Shown here piece by piece: positions 45,293-54,163 of a DNA stretch of 64,000 bases. The position numbers were made by a program, and so were the translations under genes. Source of the stretch: an uncultured Opitutales bacterium (GTDB lineage Bacteria; Verrucomicrobiota; Verrucomicrobiia; Opitutales; Intestinicryptomonadaceae). The DNA lies in NCBI GenBank assembly GCA_944390805.1, contig CALXQW010000013.1, positions 1 through 64,000 on the forward strand, in the 5' to 3' direction. The notes beneath the pieces are model-generated. The model searched no databases. It saw only the letters and a program-made list of their open reading frames with translations, and had not been told where the DNA came from. The stretch's first letter is position 1; each line of letters opens with the position of its first letter.

Positions 45293-45831
45293 TAGTGGTC
45301 CCCCCTCTCCAGTTCCGCGTTGGATTTTACGCGGGACCATTTCTTTATCTTATCCGGCATAGTACCGCCCGCCGCATAGAGGGCGGCTTTGTCGCGCACC
45401 ATTTCCGCGCGACTTAAGCCCGTTAGAGAAAATTCGTTCTGCAAAACTATCGCCTTTTCAGGGCAGACCTCCTGGCACATTCCGCAAAATATGCATCTGA
45501 GCATGTTTATCTCAAATGCCTTGGGAGCCTTCTCTATAAAGGAATATTTACCGTCGGGGGCTATCTCGCCGGGGGTTACCCTTATAGCCTTCGACGGGCA
45601 GATGAACTCGCACAGCTGGCACGAGACGCACTTTTCGCGTCCGTCGCCGTCCTTTACGAGCGTGGGAGCACCCCTGTATCCCGGAGGCAATGTTGGCCTC
45701 TGGTCGGGATAGCTCAGCGTCACCTTCTTTTTAAACATATTCCTGAACGTTATGTACAGACCGCCTATTATCTGCGGAATGTACGTCCTTTCCAGGAACG
45801 AAAGCTTTTTTCTGTCCACTGTAATCGACAT
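45292..45831 (-). CDS. nuoI: NADH-quinone oxidoreductase subunit I (2 x 4Fe-4S)
   Basis: Peripheral-arm subunit that holds clusters N6a and N6b. Two ferredoxin motifs are intact: CVSCQLCEFICPSKAI and CIFCGMCQEVCPEKAI. The N-terminal amphipathic helix region (YIPQIIGGLYITFRNMFKKKVTLSYP) anchors it to the membrane arm. 179 residues, a normal length. Confidence 0.97.
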   Translation of the reverse strand: MSITVDRKKLSFLERTYIPQIIGGLYITFRNMFKKKVTLSYPDQRPTLPPGYRGAPTLVKDGDGREKCVSCQLCEFICPSKAIRVTPGEIAPDGKYSFIEKAPKAFEINMLRCIFCGMCQEVCPEKAIVLQNEFSLTGLSRAEMVRDKAALYAAGGTMPDKIKKWSRVKSNAELERGDH

Positions 45832-45859
45832 CGTTTTTCTTTCGTTTAAAAATTGTTTC

Positions 45860-47005
45860 CTACGCGATAGCCGCGCGCAATATTATGTAAAATACAAAGT
45901 TTGCCAACGCCAGCGGCACGAGGCACTGCCACCCCAAACGCATGACCTGGTCGTATCTGAAACGCGGAACGCTCCAACGCACCCAGATGAAGAAAAATAT
46001 CATAGCCGCAACTTTTACAAGGAAGGTCAGAACGCATAGCACGCTCGATATCCATCCCCAATCCGCCGGCCAAGACAATCCCGGAAGCGGATTCCAACCA
46101 CCCAAAAACAGCGTTGCAAACAGGGCCGACGCAACCGCCACATGCCCGTATTCACCCACGAAGAACAATCCAAACTTAAAGCTGCCGTACTCCGTGTGGA
46201 AACCGCTGACAAGGTCCGTCTCGCTTTCAGCCATATCGAATGGCAGCCTGTTTGTCTCGGCAAACAGGGCAACCAAGAACAAGAACGCCGTAAGAGGCTG
46301 CGTTATGCAAAGCCACATGGCGCCGCTCTGGCTGTCGGCTATGGAAAATAGGCTGAAGGGTTTGCCGGTTATTGGGGCAACCCATATTGCAACAGTAAGC
46401 GCGCAAATGCCCATTGTAAGCTCGTAGCTTATCATCTGTGCCGAGGCCCTAACTCCGCCAAAATACGGATATTTGCTGTTCGACGCCCAACCTGCTATCA
46501 CTGCTCCATAGGCGCCAAGAGAGCCTATTGCAAGAGCCAAAATCAAGCTTAAATCCACATCGGCAACCGCCATTGGAATCTTGCCTGAGTCCGTATATAT
46601 TACACCGCACGGAATTAGGCATGCAACCGTCAGTACCGGCGTTAGGGCTATTGCCGGAGCCGCCAAGTACCAAGGCTTATTGACATGGTTCGGCAATGGA
46701 TCCTCCTTAAGGAGAAACTTAAGCGCATCGGCCACAAGCTGCATCAGTCCGAAGCTTCTGAGAATACCGCCCACTCCCGGGACTGCCGCTACCCACGGAA
46801 TTGCCGTGCGGTTGGGACCGTATCTGCCCTGCATGAAAGCGCAAACTTTTCTTTCCGCCACAACGCTAAGCCCGGCGAAAGTCATGACAACCACTATGGC
46901 TATCAGGCTGAAAAGTATCATGAGTATGGCATTCAGCACGCTGTCCCAAACAGATGAAACTTCCGCGCCGGCCGCCGCAAATAAAATAAGATTATTGCTG
47001 TACAT
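45860..47005 (-). CDS. nuoH: NADH-quinone oxidoreductase subunit H
   Basis: Membrane subunit that forms much of the quinone site, 381 residues. Conserved features: VVAERKVCAFMQGRYGPNR, DALKFLLKEDPLP, the acidic loop LFAETNRLPFDMAESETDLVSGFHTEY (quoted in parts) and FFIWVRWSVPRFRYDQVMRLGW. The start overlaps nuoG by 14 bp. Confidence 0.97.
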   Translation of the reverse strand: MYSNNLILFAAAGAEVSSVWDSVLNAILMILFSLIAIVVVMTFAGLSVVAERKVCAFMQGRYGPNRTAIPWVAAVPGVGGILRSFGLMQLVADALKFLLKEDPLPNHVNKPWYLAAPAIALTPVLTVACLIPCGVIYTDSGKIPMAVADVDLSLILALAIGSLGAYGAVIAGWASNSKYPYFGGVRASAQMISYELTMGICALTVAIWVAPITGKPFSLFSIADSQSGAMWLCITQPLTAFLFLVALFAETNRLPFDMAESETDLVSGFHTEYGSFKFGLFFVGEYGHVAVASALFATLFLGGWNPLPGLSWPADWGWISSVLCVLTFLVKVAAMIFFFIWVRWSVPRFRYDQVMRLGWQCLVPLALANFVFYIILRAAIA

Positions 47006-48668
47006 TTTTTGTAAAGTGCAATGCGTTTGTTTCTGGAAAATCTACATTGGCAAACTCGGAAGAGTCTATAACAACTCCCTCCGCGGGAACCTCGCAACCT
47101 GAAGGAAGAATCTTTATATTCTCAGACATCTCACTGCGAATTTCCCCAAGCGACGGAGTCTTGTACTCCTCTCCGGCAGCCAGTCTGCCAAAAGCGCACA
47201 GAACGTCGAAATCAGCCAAGACTCCTTCCGGAGGCTCTACGGCTTTGTCGAACGCCTGCAACCTCCACTGCCTGTTTATCCAAAGACCGGCCTTCTCAAA
47301 TTCAGACGGCAACGGTAAAGATACCTTCGCCTCTTTTGCGCACGCGTTGTCCAGACTTCCGCAATATATGATATTTGCCTTTTTGAAATCCTTTGCATCG
47401 AACCCCAAAGAAAGCAAATCCTCCTGAAAACAAAGCACCGTCTTTATGGAGCCGTCCCTCACCTTTTCGGCAAGATCGGACAAATCTCCCTTCGGATAGG
47501 TTTTCAGTATGCCCGCAACAAATCCGCCGCGCAAATTTGGAGTCTTGTCTATACTTACCAGCATTCCATCGTCGGAATCGCGCAGATGGCTTACCATATA
47601 TGTACGGGCTTTCAGGGTGTCTGCAAGGCGCCTTACCATGTAGAGCTCCTCGAGAGTCTGATACCCGCTTGCAACTATCGCCACAGACCCAAGACCCAAT
47701 ATCTCGGATGCCCTTGTCAAGGCGTAGCCTGCGGAACTCTCCGAGCAGTCTATGCGCGCCGTCGTAAGGCGCTCTCCAGACTGGAACTTCCCGAACGTAT
47801 ATCGCCCGGAATCGCTCATCCACACATCGTTTACCTCGCGGTTTTCACGCGGGGTTATCCTGTAAATTGTGTTCTCCCTCGACCATATCCACGTGTTTAC
47901 CCCAGCGCTGCTCTCCGCAGAAATTCCGCGCGTCATCTTGAGGAACCACGTGCGCATCTTGAAGCGGAAGGCCTTCTCCGTAAGCGCACCAACCGGGCAA
48001 TTGTCCACCACATTTATTATGTAGTTGGAGTTTACCGGCTCGCCCGGATATACGGCAATCTCGTTCTTAGATCCGCGCTTGGTAAACCCAAAGACATCTC
48101 TACCAACAAGCTGGCGGGATATCCTTATGCACCTTGAACAAAGTATGCACCTTTCGTTGTCCAAAATTATCTTGCCGTCGGCAATCTCGCGTTTCTTGGG
48201 CTTTACGTTCTTGCGCTCTATGAATCTGCTCTCTCCCCTGCCGTAGGCGGTTGCATACTCCTGAAGGCGGCATTCTCCGGCCTTGTCGCATATGGGGCAA
48301 TCCAGCGGATGATTAAGAAGGAGAAATTCCAGCACACCCTTGCGGCAGTCCTCAATGAGCTTGCTCTTGGTCACCACATGCATGCCTTCGCAAACCTTCG
48401 TTCCGCAGGCTATTGCCGGCTTTGGCATCCAGGCTATCTTCTGTGAGCCGTCCTCGTTCTTGATAAGCTCTCCCGTGGCCCTGTCGCGGGCTGGAGTGCC
48501 TATCGTCACCAGACAGAGCCTGCACGACCCTGCCACCGGCAAATATTCATGATAGCAAAAATGCGGAATTTCTACTCCCGCGAACTTGCACGCCTCTATG
48601 ACGTTCAGCCCGCATGGGACACGCCAATCTGCGCCGTCTATATTGACTGTGACGAGTTTCTCTTCCAT
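46992..48668 (-). CDS. nuoG: NADH-quinone oxidoreductase subunit G, short form
   Basis: Iron-sulfur subunit of 558 residues, much shorter than the roughly 900 of E. coli. The N-terminal part is complete: 2Fe-2S ligands (CYHEYLPVAGSCRLC … CGTKVC), the His-Cys cluster region (HPLDCPICDKAGECRLQ) and the 4Fe-4S region (CILCSRCIRISRQ … NCPVGAL). Most of the molybdopterin-like C-terminal domain is missing or compacted. It starts 1 bp after nuoF. Similar short forms are known in other bacterial lineages, so it is probably functional. Confidence 0.94.
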   Translation of the reverse strand: MEEKLVTVNIDGADWRVPCGLNVIEACKFAGVEIPHFCYHEYLPVAGSCRLCLVTIGTPARDRATGELIKNEDGSQKIAWMPKPAIACGTKVCEGMHVVTKSKLIEDCRKGVLEFLLLNHPLDCPICDKAGECRLQEYATAYGRGESRFIERKNVKPKKREIADGKIILDNERCILCSRCIRISRQLVGRDVFGFTKRGSKNEIAVYPGEPVNSNYIINVVDNCPVGALTEKAFRFKMRTWFLKMTRGISAESSAGVNTWIWSRENTIYRITPRENREVNDVWMSDSGRYTFGKFQSGERLTTARIDCSESSAGYALTRASEILGLGSVAIVASGYQTLEELYMVRRLADTLKARTYMVSHLRDSDDGMLVSIDKTPNLRGGFVAGILKTYPKGDLSDLAEKVRDGSIKTVLCFQEDLLSLGFDAKDFKKANIIYCGSLDNACAKEAKVSLPLPSEFEKAGLWINRQWRLQAFDKAVEPPEGVLADFDVLCAFGRLAAGEEYKTPSLGEIRSEMSENIKILPSGCEVPAEGVVIDSSEFANVDFPETNALHFTKNVQQ

Positions 48669-48669
48669 A

Positions 48670-50034
48670 TTAAATGAGCCTGTACGCGTTGTTGTCCAAA
48701 CGGGCCTGTCCGCCCATCATATCCTGTCGCTCTATCTTGGAGATGTACTCCTCCTTGAACTTACCCACATTGCTCTGCACCGGCCATGCAACAGACTCTC
48801 CGTGCGCGCATATAGTCCGGCCGCAGATATTGTCGGCTATGCTTAGAAGCAAATCTATATCTTCGCGCCTGCCCCAGCCATCGCAAATGCGCTTGGTTAT
48901 ACGCGAAATCCACAGCGACCCTTCCCTACATGGCGTGCACTGCCCGCAGCTCTCGTGCGCGTAAAACGCATTGAGATTGGCCAGAGCCTCAACCATGTCG
49001 ACAGTGTTGTCCATGACTATCATTCCGCAAGAGCCTATCGCCGTACCGCAAGACATAAAGCTTGCCGAATCCATCGGGATATCCTCCACGCGCAACTCCT
49101 GCACCGTTCCGTCCGGACGCTTCACATTGAATTTCTCGCCCCATTTTAAAATCTTCATGGAGCTTCCGCCCGGTATTATTGCCTTGAAAGTTCTCCCCGC
49201 AAGCGGGCCTCCGCAAATGTCGTACAAGAATTCGCCAAGCTTGCAAGAGCCAGTTTCTATCTCGTACCTGCCAGGCCTCTGAACTTGGCCGCTCACACCC
49301 CAGACGTGCGTTCCCGGATCCACCGCAACGCCTATCTTTGAAACGGCCTCGCCGCCAAGCTTGAATATCTGTGGAACCCAGCACAAACTCTCTACATTGT
49401 TCACCACAGTGGGGCAATCGTAAAGGCCCATCACCGCCGGGAAATACGGAGGCTTTATCTTAGGATATCCGCGCCCGCCGCCCAAAGACGACAAAAGCCC
49501 AGTCTCCTCGCCGCAGACATAGCAGCCTCCGCCCCTGCATATGGTAATCTCGCAGGAATACTCGCTCCCGCAGACGTTCTTGCCAACAAAGCCCCTTGAT
49601 TTGGCCTCGTCAACAGCATTCTGAAGCACGCGGTAGCCGTTTATGTACTCTCCTCTAATATATATAAAAGCATGCGCCGCATTGACCGCATAGGCCGCGC
49701 ACATTATTCCCTCTATGATCTGGTGCGGATCCTGATAAATTAGAGGCCTATCCTTGCAAGTTCCTGGCTCAGACTCGTCCGCATTGCACACTAAATATAT
49801 GGGCTTTCCGCTCTTGCGGTCGAGAAACTTCCACTTCATTCCCATGGGGAATCCGGCACCGCCCCTGCCCTTTATCTTCGACTTCTCCACCTCCGCGCAA
49901 AGCTCCTCACGCGGACGCGCCACAGCGCTCTTTAGAACCTCGTATCCGCCGTCTCTGATATAGCAGTCTATGTCTGCCGTCCAGCCTTCAAGGTCTATAT
50001 GTCTGTAAATTATTCTTTTCTGTGTAGCGGCCAT
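48670..50034 (-). CDS. nuoF: NADH-quinone oxidoreductase subunit F (NADH/FMN)
   Basis: The 454-residue subunit where NADH reduces FMN. Seen: the glycine-rich NADH/FMN region KIKGRGGAGFPMGMKWKF, CNADESEPGTCKDRPL, GAGAYVCGEET-like RGGGCYVCGEETGLLSSLGG, and the N3 cluster ligands ESCGQCTPCREG. Spacing to nuoE is 3 bp. Confidence 0.97.
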   Translation of the reverse strand: MAATQKRIIYRHIDLEGWTADIDCYIRDGGYEVLKSAVARPREELCAEVEKSKIKGRGGAGFPMGMKWKFLDRKSGKPIYLVCNADESEPGTCKDRPLIYQDPHQIIEGIMCAAYAVNAAHAFIYIRGEYINGYRVLQNAVDEAKSRGFVGKNVCGSEYSCEITICRGGGCYVCGEETGLLSSLGGGRGYPKIKPPYFPAVMGLYDCPTVVNNVESLCWVPQIFKLGGEAVSKIGVAVDPGTHVWGVSGQVQRPGRYEIETGSCKLGEFLYDICGGPLAGRTFKAIIPGGSSMKILKWGEKFNVKRPDGTVQELRVEDIPMDSASFMSCGTAIGSCGMIVMDNTVDMVEALANLNAFYAHESCGQCTPCREGSLWISRITKRICDGWGRREDIDLLLSIADNICGRTICAHGESVAWPVQSNVGKFKEEYISKIERQDMMGGQARLDNNAYRLI

Positions 50035-50037
50035 AAC

Positions 50038-50592
50038 TTAACCTTTGTATTCCGGCGAATCAAAATCAACACCTGCGGGCTTAGAAAACGGAGGCAGCGG
50101 AGCAAGAGAACCGTCGGCATCCATCTTCTTTATTGTATCAACAAGCTTCTCCGCCTTATCCGGAGTTACATTGTCAAAGAGCTTGTCGTTTACCTGAACA
50201 TTCGGACCCTTCACGCAATTCCCAAGACATTCTACAAACTCAAGCGTGTACACCCCGTCCTCAGAAGTCTCCCCCATAGGGCAGGAAACCGCCTTGGATA
50301 TCTCGCTTGCCGTCTTGTACGAACCCGCCAACGCGCACGAGAGCGTGCGGCATACCTTTATGTGTATCCTGCCGCGCGGCTTCTGCGTGAACATCGGGTA
50401 AAACGAGACCATCCCATATATGTCTATCGGCTCAACCTCAAGCCTTGAGGCTATGTGCCTTATAGCGGAATCGTCGAAATACCCGAAGGTCTCCTGAAAA
50501 AGATGCATGCACATCATCGCCGCCGACTTCTTCTTTGGATACTGCGCTATGATGGCGTCTATCTTGGAATCTATCTCTTTTGGAATATCCAT
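50038..50592 (-). CDS. nuoE: NADH-quinone oxidoreductase subunit E (2Fe-2S)
   Basis: A 184-residue thioredoxin-like subunit with cluster N1a. The four ligands are found in CRTLSC (first pair) and CLGNC (second pair). The helical N-terminal region with IDSKIDAIIAQYPKKKSAAMMCMHLFQE (in parts) is typical. It lies between nuoD and nuoF. Confidence 0.96.
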   Translation of the reverse strand: MDIPKEIDSKIDAIIAQYPKKKSAAMMCMHLFQETFGYFDDSAIRHIASRLEVEPIDIYGMVSFYPMFTQKPRGRIHIKVCRTLSCALAGSYKTASEISKAVSCPMGETSEDGVYTLEFVECLGNCVKGPNVQVNDKLFDNVTPDKAEKLVDTIKKMDADGSLAPLPPFSKPAGVDFDSPEYKG

Positions 50593-50611
50593 GTCTAATA
50601 AAGCCCTTTCT

Positions 50612-51841
50612 CTATCTGTCGCACTCTCCCAAAACGAAGTCCAAAGACCCCAAAACCACAGTTATATCGCTGTTGTGGTGCCCCGGCAGTATGTGCTGAA
50701 GCGCGCTTAGCGTAACAAAACTTGGCGCGCGTATCTTCACCCTGTACGGAACTCCGCCGCCCATGCTCATTATGTAAAAGCCAAGTGCCCCTTTAGGGTT
50801 GTCGGCCTCAAAATACGCCTCTCCCTTTGGAATATCAGGCCCCTGCGTGGCTACGGTAAAGTTGTGTATCAACTCCTCCATGCTTGTTAGAACCTTGTCC
50901 TTGCGAGGCATGACTATCTTTGGATCGTCTATATTTATGGGGCCGTCGGGCATCTTCTCCATCGCCTGCCTGACTATGCGAGAACTCTGCCTCATCTCCT
51001 CCAAGCGCACGAGCCATCTGTCGTACGCGTCGCCATGTGTGCCTATCGGCACGTCGAAATCGTAATTCTCATAGCCCAAATACGGATTCGTCTTGCGCAA
51101 ATCTGTATCTATGCCGCTTCCTCGCAAATTCGGCCCAGTAAAGCCGTACTGCATTGCCTGCTCTGCGGTTACTACGCCAATTCCCTCGGTTCTTTCTATA
51201 AATATCCTGTTGCGCGTAATTAGCTTGTCTATCTCCTCCAAAGCGGGCGCAAACTGATTTAAGAACACGTTGACACTACCTAGCCAGCCGTCTGGCAAAT
51301 CTCTTGCCATGCCGCCGACCCTGGCAAACGACGCAGTCATTCGCGCCCCCGTAAGAGCCTCAAATAGCGTCAATATCTTCTCGCGCTGGGTGAAACAATA
51401 CATAAACCCCGTAGTGGAGCCTGCGTCCATCGCATAGGCGGCCAAGCCAACAAGATGGCTGGCTATCCTCGAAAGCTCGCAGCATATCACCCTAACCGCC
51501 TTGCAACGCGGCGTGGCGTCTATTCCGGCAAGCTTCTCTGCGCACTGCACAAAGGCTATGTTGTTGCACATGCTCGCAAGATAATCGAGCCTGTCGGTAA
51601 AAGGAACAAACTGGTTGTAAGTGAGATTCTCCGCTATCTTCTCCTGCCCGCGGTGCAAATAACCAACAACAGGCTCAACCTTAGTTATCATATCGCCGTC
51701 AAATTCCGTCTTAAGACGCAAAACACCGTGCGTCGACGGATGCGACGGACCTATGTTCATGGTTATGGTCTCGCCTATCTGTCCCTGCGAATAGCCTCCC
51801 TTGTCGGCCATCGGATTCGTGTTTGTCTTGAAATCTTGCAT
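50612..51841 (-). CDS. nuoD: NADH-quinone oxidoreductase subunit D (49-kDa type)
   Basis: Quinone-site subunit of about 409 residues. The frame is open to 52048, but that extension lies inside nuoC and has no family sequence; the ATG at 51841 (MQDFKTN) 13 bp after nuoC is the likely start, with another at 51808 (MADKGG). Conserved parts: NIGPSHPSTHGVLRL, GYLHRGQEKIAE, RLDYLASM, RVGGMARDLP and the C-terminal VVLGSLDFVLGECDR. Confidence 0.96.
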   Translation of the reverse strand: MQDFKTNTNPMADKGGYSQGQIGETITMNIGPSHPSTHGVLRLKTEFDGDMITKVEPVVGYLHRGQEKIAENLTYNQFVPFTDRLDYLASMCNNIAFVQCAEKLAGIDATPRCKAVRVICCELSRIASHLVGLAAYAMDAGSTTGFMYCFTQREKILTLFEALTGARMTASFARVGGMARDLPDGWLGSVNVFLNQFAPALEEIDKLITRNRIFIERTEGIGVVTAEQAMQYGFTGPNLRGSGIDTDLRKTNPYLGYENYDFDVPIGTHGDAYDRWLVRLEEMRQSSRIVRQAMEKMPDGPINIDDPKIVMPRKDKVLTSMEELIHNFTVATQGPDIPKGEAYFEADNPKGALGFYIMSMGGGVPYRVKIRAPSFVTLSALQHILPGHHNSDITVVLGSLDFVLGECDR

Positions 51842-51854
51842 GTGGAAAAAATCC

Positions 51855-52445
51855 TTAAATTTGGGCGTGGGAACGGGGCTCGCGCTTCTCGGCAAAAGCG
51901 TCCCCCTGCGAAGCGTTGAACGGCCCGCCCTCCATAGGCGCGGGAACCACCTTTGTGGCGTCGTAATTGCCGTCGAAAGAATCGGGCAAAGGAGCAGGCA
52001 ATCCGGCAAGCGGGAAATCCTTGCGAAGCGGATGATACGGATATCCATCCCACATCAGTATGCGCGCCAAATGCGGATGCCCCTCAAACTCTATTCCCAT
52101 AAGATCGTAAGCTTCACGCTCTGCCCAATCGGCGGAAAGATACAGCCCGGTAAGGCTCGGCAGCTTCGGGTTGGAATTGTCGGGACACATTGCGCAAAGC
52201 CTCAAGTACATCTTGCGCGTGTGGCTGTAAAAATGATACACCGCCCCAAATCGCGCGCCAGACGGCTTGTCGGGCCCCATGTCTATAGAGGCTATGTCGT
52301 CGAGCGTCTGAAATTCGTACTCGTCCTTCAATATTCCGGCGGCTTCGAGAAGCTTGTCTGGAGGACAGTCGTAAGACTCCATACCATCGGCGGCCTCGCG
52401 CGCCTTAAGATATGGCATTGCCGAACTGATTTTCTTTCTATCCAT
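51855..52445 (-). CDS. nuoC: NADH-quinone oxidoreductase subunit C (30-kDa type)
   Basis: Peripheral subunit of about 196 residues, not fused to NuoD. The family signature is SADWAEREAYDLMGIEFEGHPHLARILM followed by GYPYHPLRKDFPL (in parts). The frame is open from 52502; I prefer the ATG at 52445 (MDRKKISSAM), which leaves about 60 bp after nuoB, but the start is not certain. The C-terminal 40 residues are variable. Confidence 0.93.
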   Translation of the reverse strand: MDRKKISSAMPYLKAREAADGMESYDCPPDKLLEAAGILKDEYEFQTLDDIASIDMGPDKPSGARFGAVYHFYSHTRKMYLRLCAMCPDNSNPKLPSLTGLYLSADWAEREAYDLMGIEFEGHPHLARILMWDGYPYHPLRKDFPLAGLPAPLPDSFDGNYDATKVVPAPMEGGPFNASQGDAFAEKREPRSHAQI

Positions 52446-52506
52446 AAAAATTTCCGTGTTTGCTGGCAAAAAATAAAAAACGCCGGATATCCCCGACGAC
52501 AAATTA

Positions 52507-53025
52507 TTAACAGTACCTATTGCGGCTGAACAATTCCTTTGTAGAATGTTCCGTGCGTATCTTTCCCTGCAAGCGCATCAAGGCATCTAAAAGCGCCTCC
52601 GGCCTTGTGGGGCAACCCGCCACATAAACGTCTACCGGAATTACCTTGTCAACTCCCTGAAGAGTAGAATACGAGCGAAACATTCCACCCGACGACGCAC
52701 ATGCGCCCATTGCAATCACCCATTTTGGAGCCGCCATCTGGTCGTAAACGCGCTTCACCGCGCCTGCCATCTTGTATGTGACGGTGCCTGAGACTATCAT
52801 GCAATCGCTCTGGCGGGGAGAAAATCTCATTACCTCCATTCCGAAACGGCCTATGTCAAACCTCGAACCGCCCACGGCCATAAGCTCTATGGCGCAACAG
52901 GCCAACCCCATTGGCTGGGGCCATATGGAATTTGCCCTGACCCAATTTATGATGTCGTCAAGGCGCGAATATATGAATCCTTGCTCGCCTTTGACGTCGA
53001 AACCTTTTTCCGTGGAATCACTCAT
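52507..53025 (-). CDS. nuoB: NADH-quinone oxidoreductase subunit B
   Basis: First gene of the operon here. It carries cluster N2 ligands in [21 protein letters not shown] and [15 protein letters not shown]. The start is taken as ATG 53025 (MSDSTEKGF); the open frame extends to 53112 but that part is not family sequence. About 172 residues. nuoA, usually just upstream, is absent: the next 1.1 kb holds no frame with a NuoA-like sequence. Confidence 0.95.
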   Translation of the reverse strand: MSDSTEKGFDVKGEQGFIYSRLDDIINWVRANSIWPQPMGLACCAIELMAVGGSRFDIGRFGMEVMRFSPRQSDCMIVSGTVTYKMAGAVKRVYDQMAAPKWVIAMGACASSGGMFRSYSTLQGVDKVIPVDVYVAGCPTRPEALLDALMRLQGKIRTEHSTKELFSRNRYC

Positions 53026-54163
53026 AAAATACAATAACTTTTGTAGCTTAACAAAGTCAAAATTCAACAAAAATCTGAACATTTTGAGAAACCGCGCCGC
53101 GGGTTTTTGCAAAATTCCCCACTAATCTTGTATAAAATTTTCTCTGCCTGGGCAATTACATGCCGTTGCTATCTCCGCCGCCTAAAAATAAACTTGCAAT
53201 AAACATTCTTTATTTAAGCGACAAACAAGGCTACGCCAAATATTTTTAACGCCTCGTACAAAGAGTTTAAGCCAAGACACCAAGATTTTGGCAAGATACC
53301 GTTTTTTGTAAAAATCAGCAAATATTTTATTTTTATAAAAAATTGATCCTAAGGCAAGATAATGCGCGTAAAACAGGAAGAAAGAGCCTGTTATTTTATA
53401 AGGCCAAAGACAATATAAGCCATTTCCCCCATACATTCAAAGCCGCAATAAAATTTATCTTATGCGCAACATTAAATATAGGCTGCAGTAATACATTAAA
53501 ATTGCTAGGCTCATAAAAAGTGCGAATATATCTTAGTGTGCACATAAGCCATGGGGGTATTTTCCCATTTAGGAAGGTATGTAAAAAAGGTATCTAAGAT
53601 GTTTTTTACAAAAAAAACCTATTATGCAGACAAAAAATGTAGTTTTTCTACGTTTTAACAATTCCAAGATAAAAAATCACCCATGAAAAAAATGAATATG
53701 TGTTCACAAAAAAAATGTCATTTTTGCACGATTTTCACATTTCAGAAACATTGCACAAACAATTTGAAGCCTAATTTCAATGGTTTGCGGACTTGAAAAA
53801 CAAGAGGAATTTTTGCAAGAGATTTTTTCAAAATCTTATTTACATAGGTTTTGTTAATAAGTTGAGAAGAACTATTACTTGCACTTTGAGGGGAGTCGTC
53901 GGATACTGGGTTTAACAAAGTCAGAAAAGGCGACGGGAGGAATTCTTGCCATTTAGAGGACTTTTCAGGCTCAACTTTGACAAAAGCACACAACACTCTA
54001 TATACAAACAACTTAATAAGCACAGAATGCACTTAACCCCACAGTCAAAAAGAACAAGAATACAAATACTTACGCAATCGGACAGTACTTTTGCACTCTC
54101 TAAGCGCAAGATATAAAAAAAGGCTGCGCATCTGTGAATAACCTCGTAAAATTTATCTAAAAA
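53026..54163. other. AT-rich divergent region nuoB/dnaA, candidate origin
   Basis: A 1.1-kb region of very low GC between divergent nuoB and dnaA with no convincing gene. It has one exact DnaA box (TGTGAATAA, 54133-54141) and one near-match (TTATGCGCA, 53460-53468), A/T-rich tracts, and several TTTTGCAC/TTGCAC repeats (about 53722, 53751 and 54090). It should also carry the promoters of dnaA and the nuo operon. With a single exact box the origin assignment is weak; the boxes may simply serve dnaA autoregulation. Confidence 0.35.
54133..54141 (-). promoter_or_regulatory. DnaA box upstream of dnaA
   Basis: TGTGAATAA is the reverse complement of TTATTCACA, an exact match to the consensus TTATNCACA, 23 bp before the dnaA start codon. 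Position suggests repression of dnaA by its product. Confidence 0.6.

Noticed and set aside
51842-52048. 69-residue N-terminal extension of NuoD
   Set aside because: It lies inside nuoC in another frame and has no similarity to NuoD; an ATG after the nuoC stop is a better start.
53182-53436. 84-codon minus-strand frame considered as the missing nuoA
   Set aside because: It lacks NuoA features (no three-helix pattern or conserved acidic loop) and has the look of random AT-rich translation.
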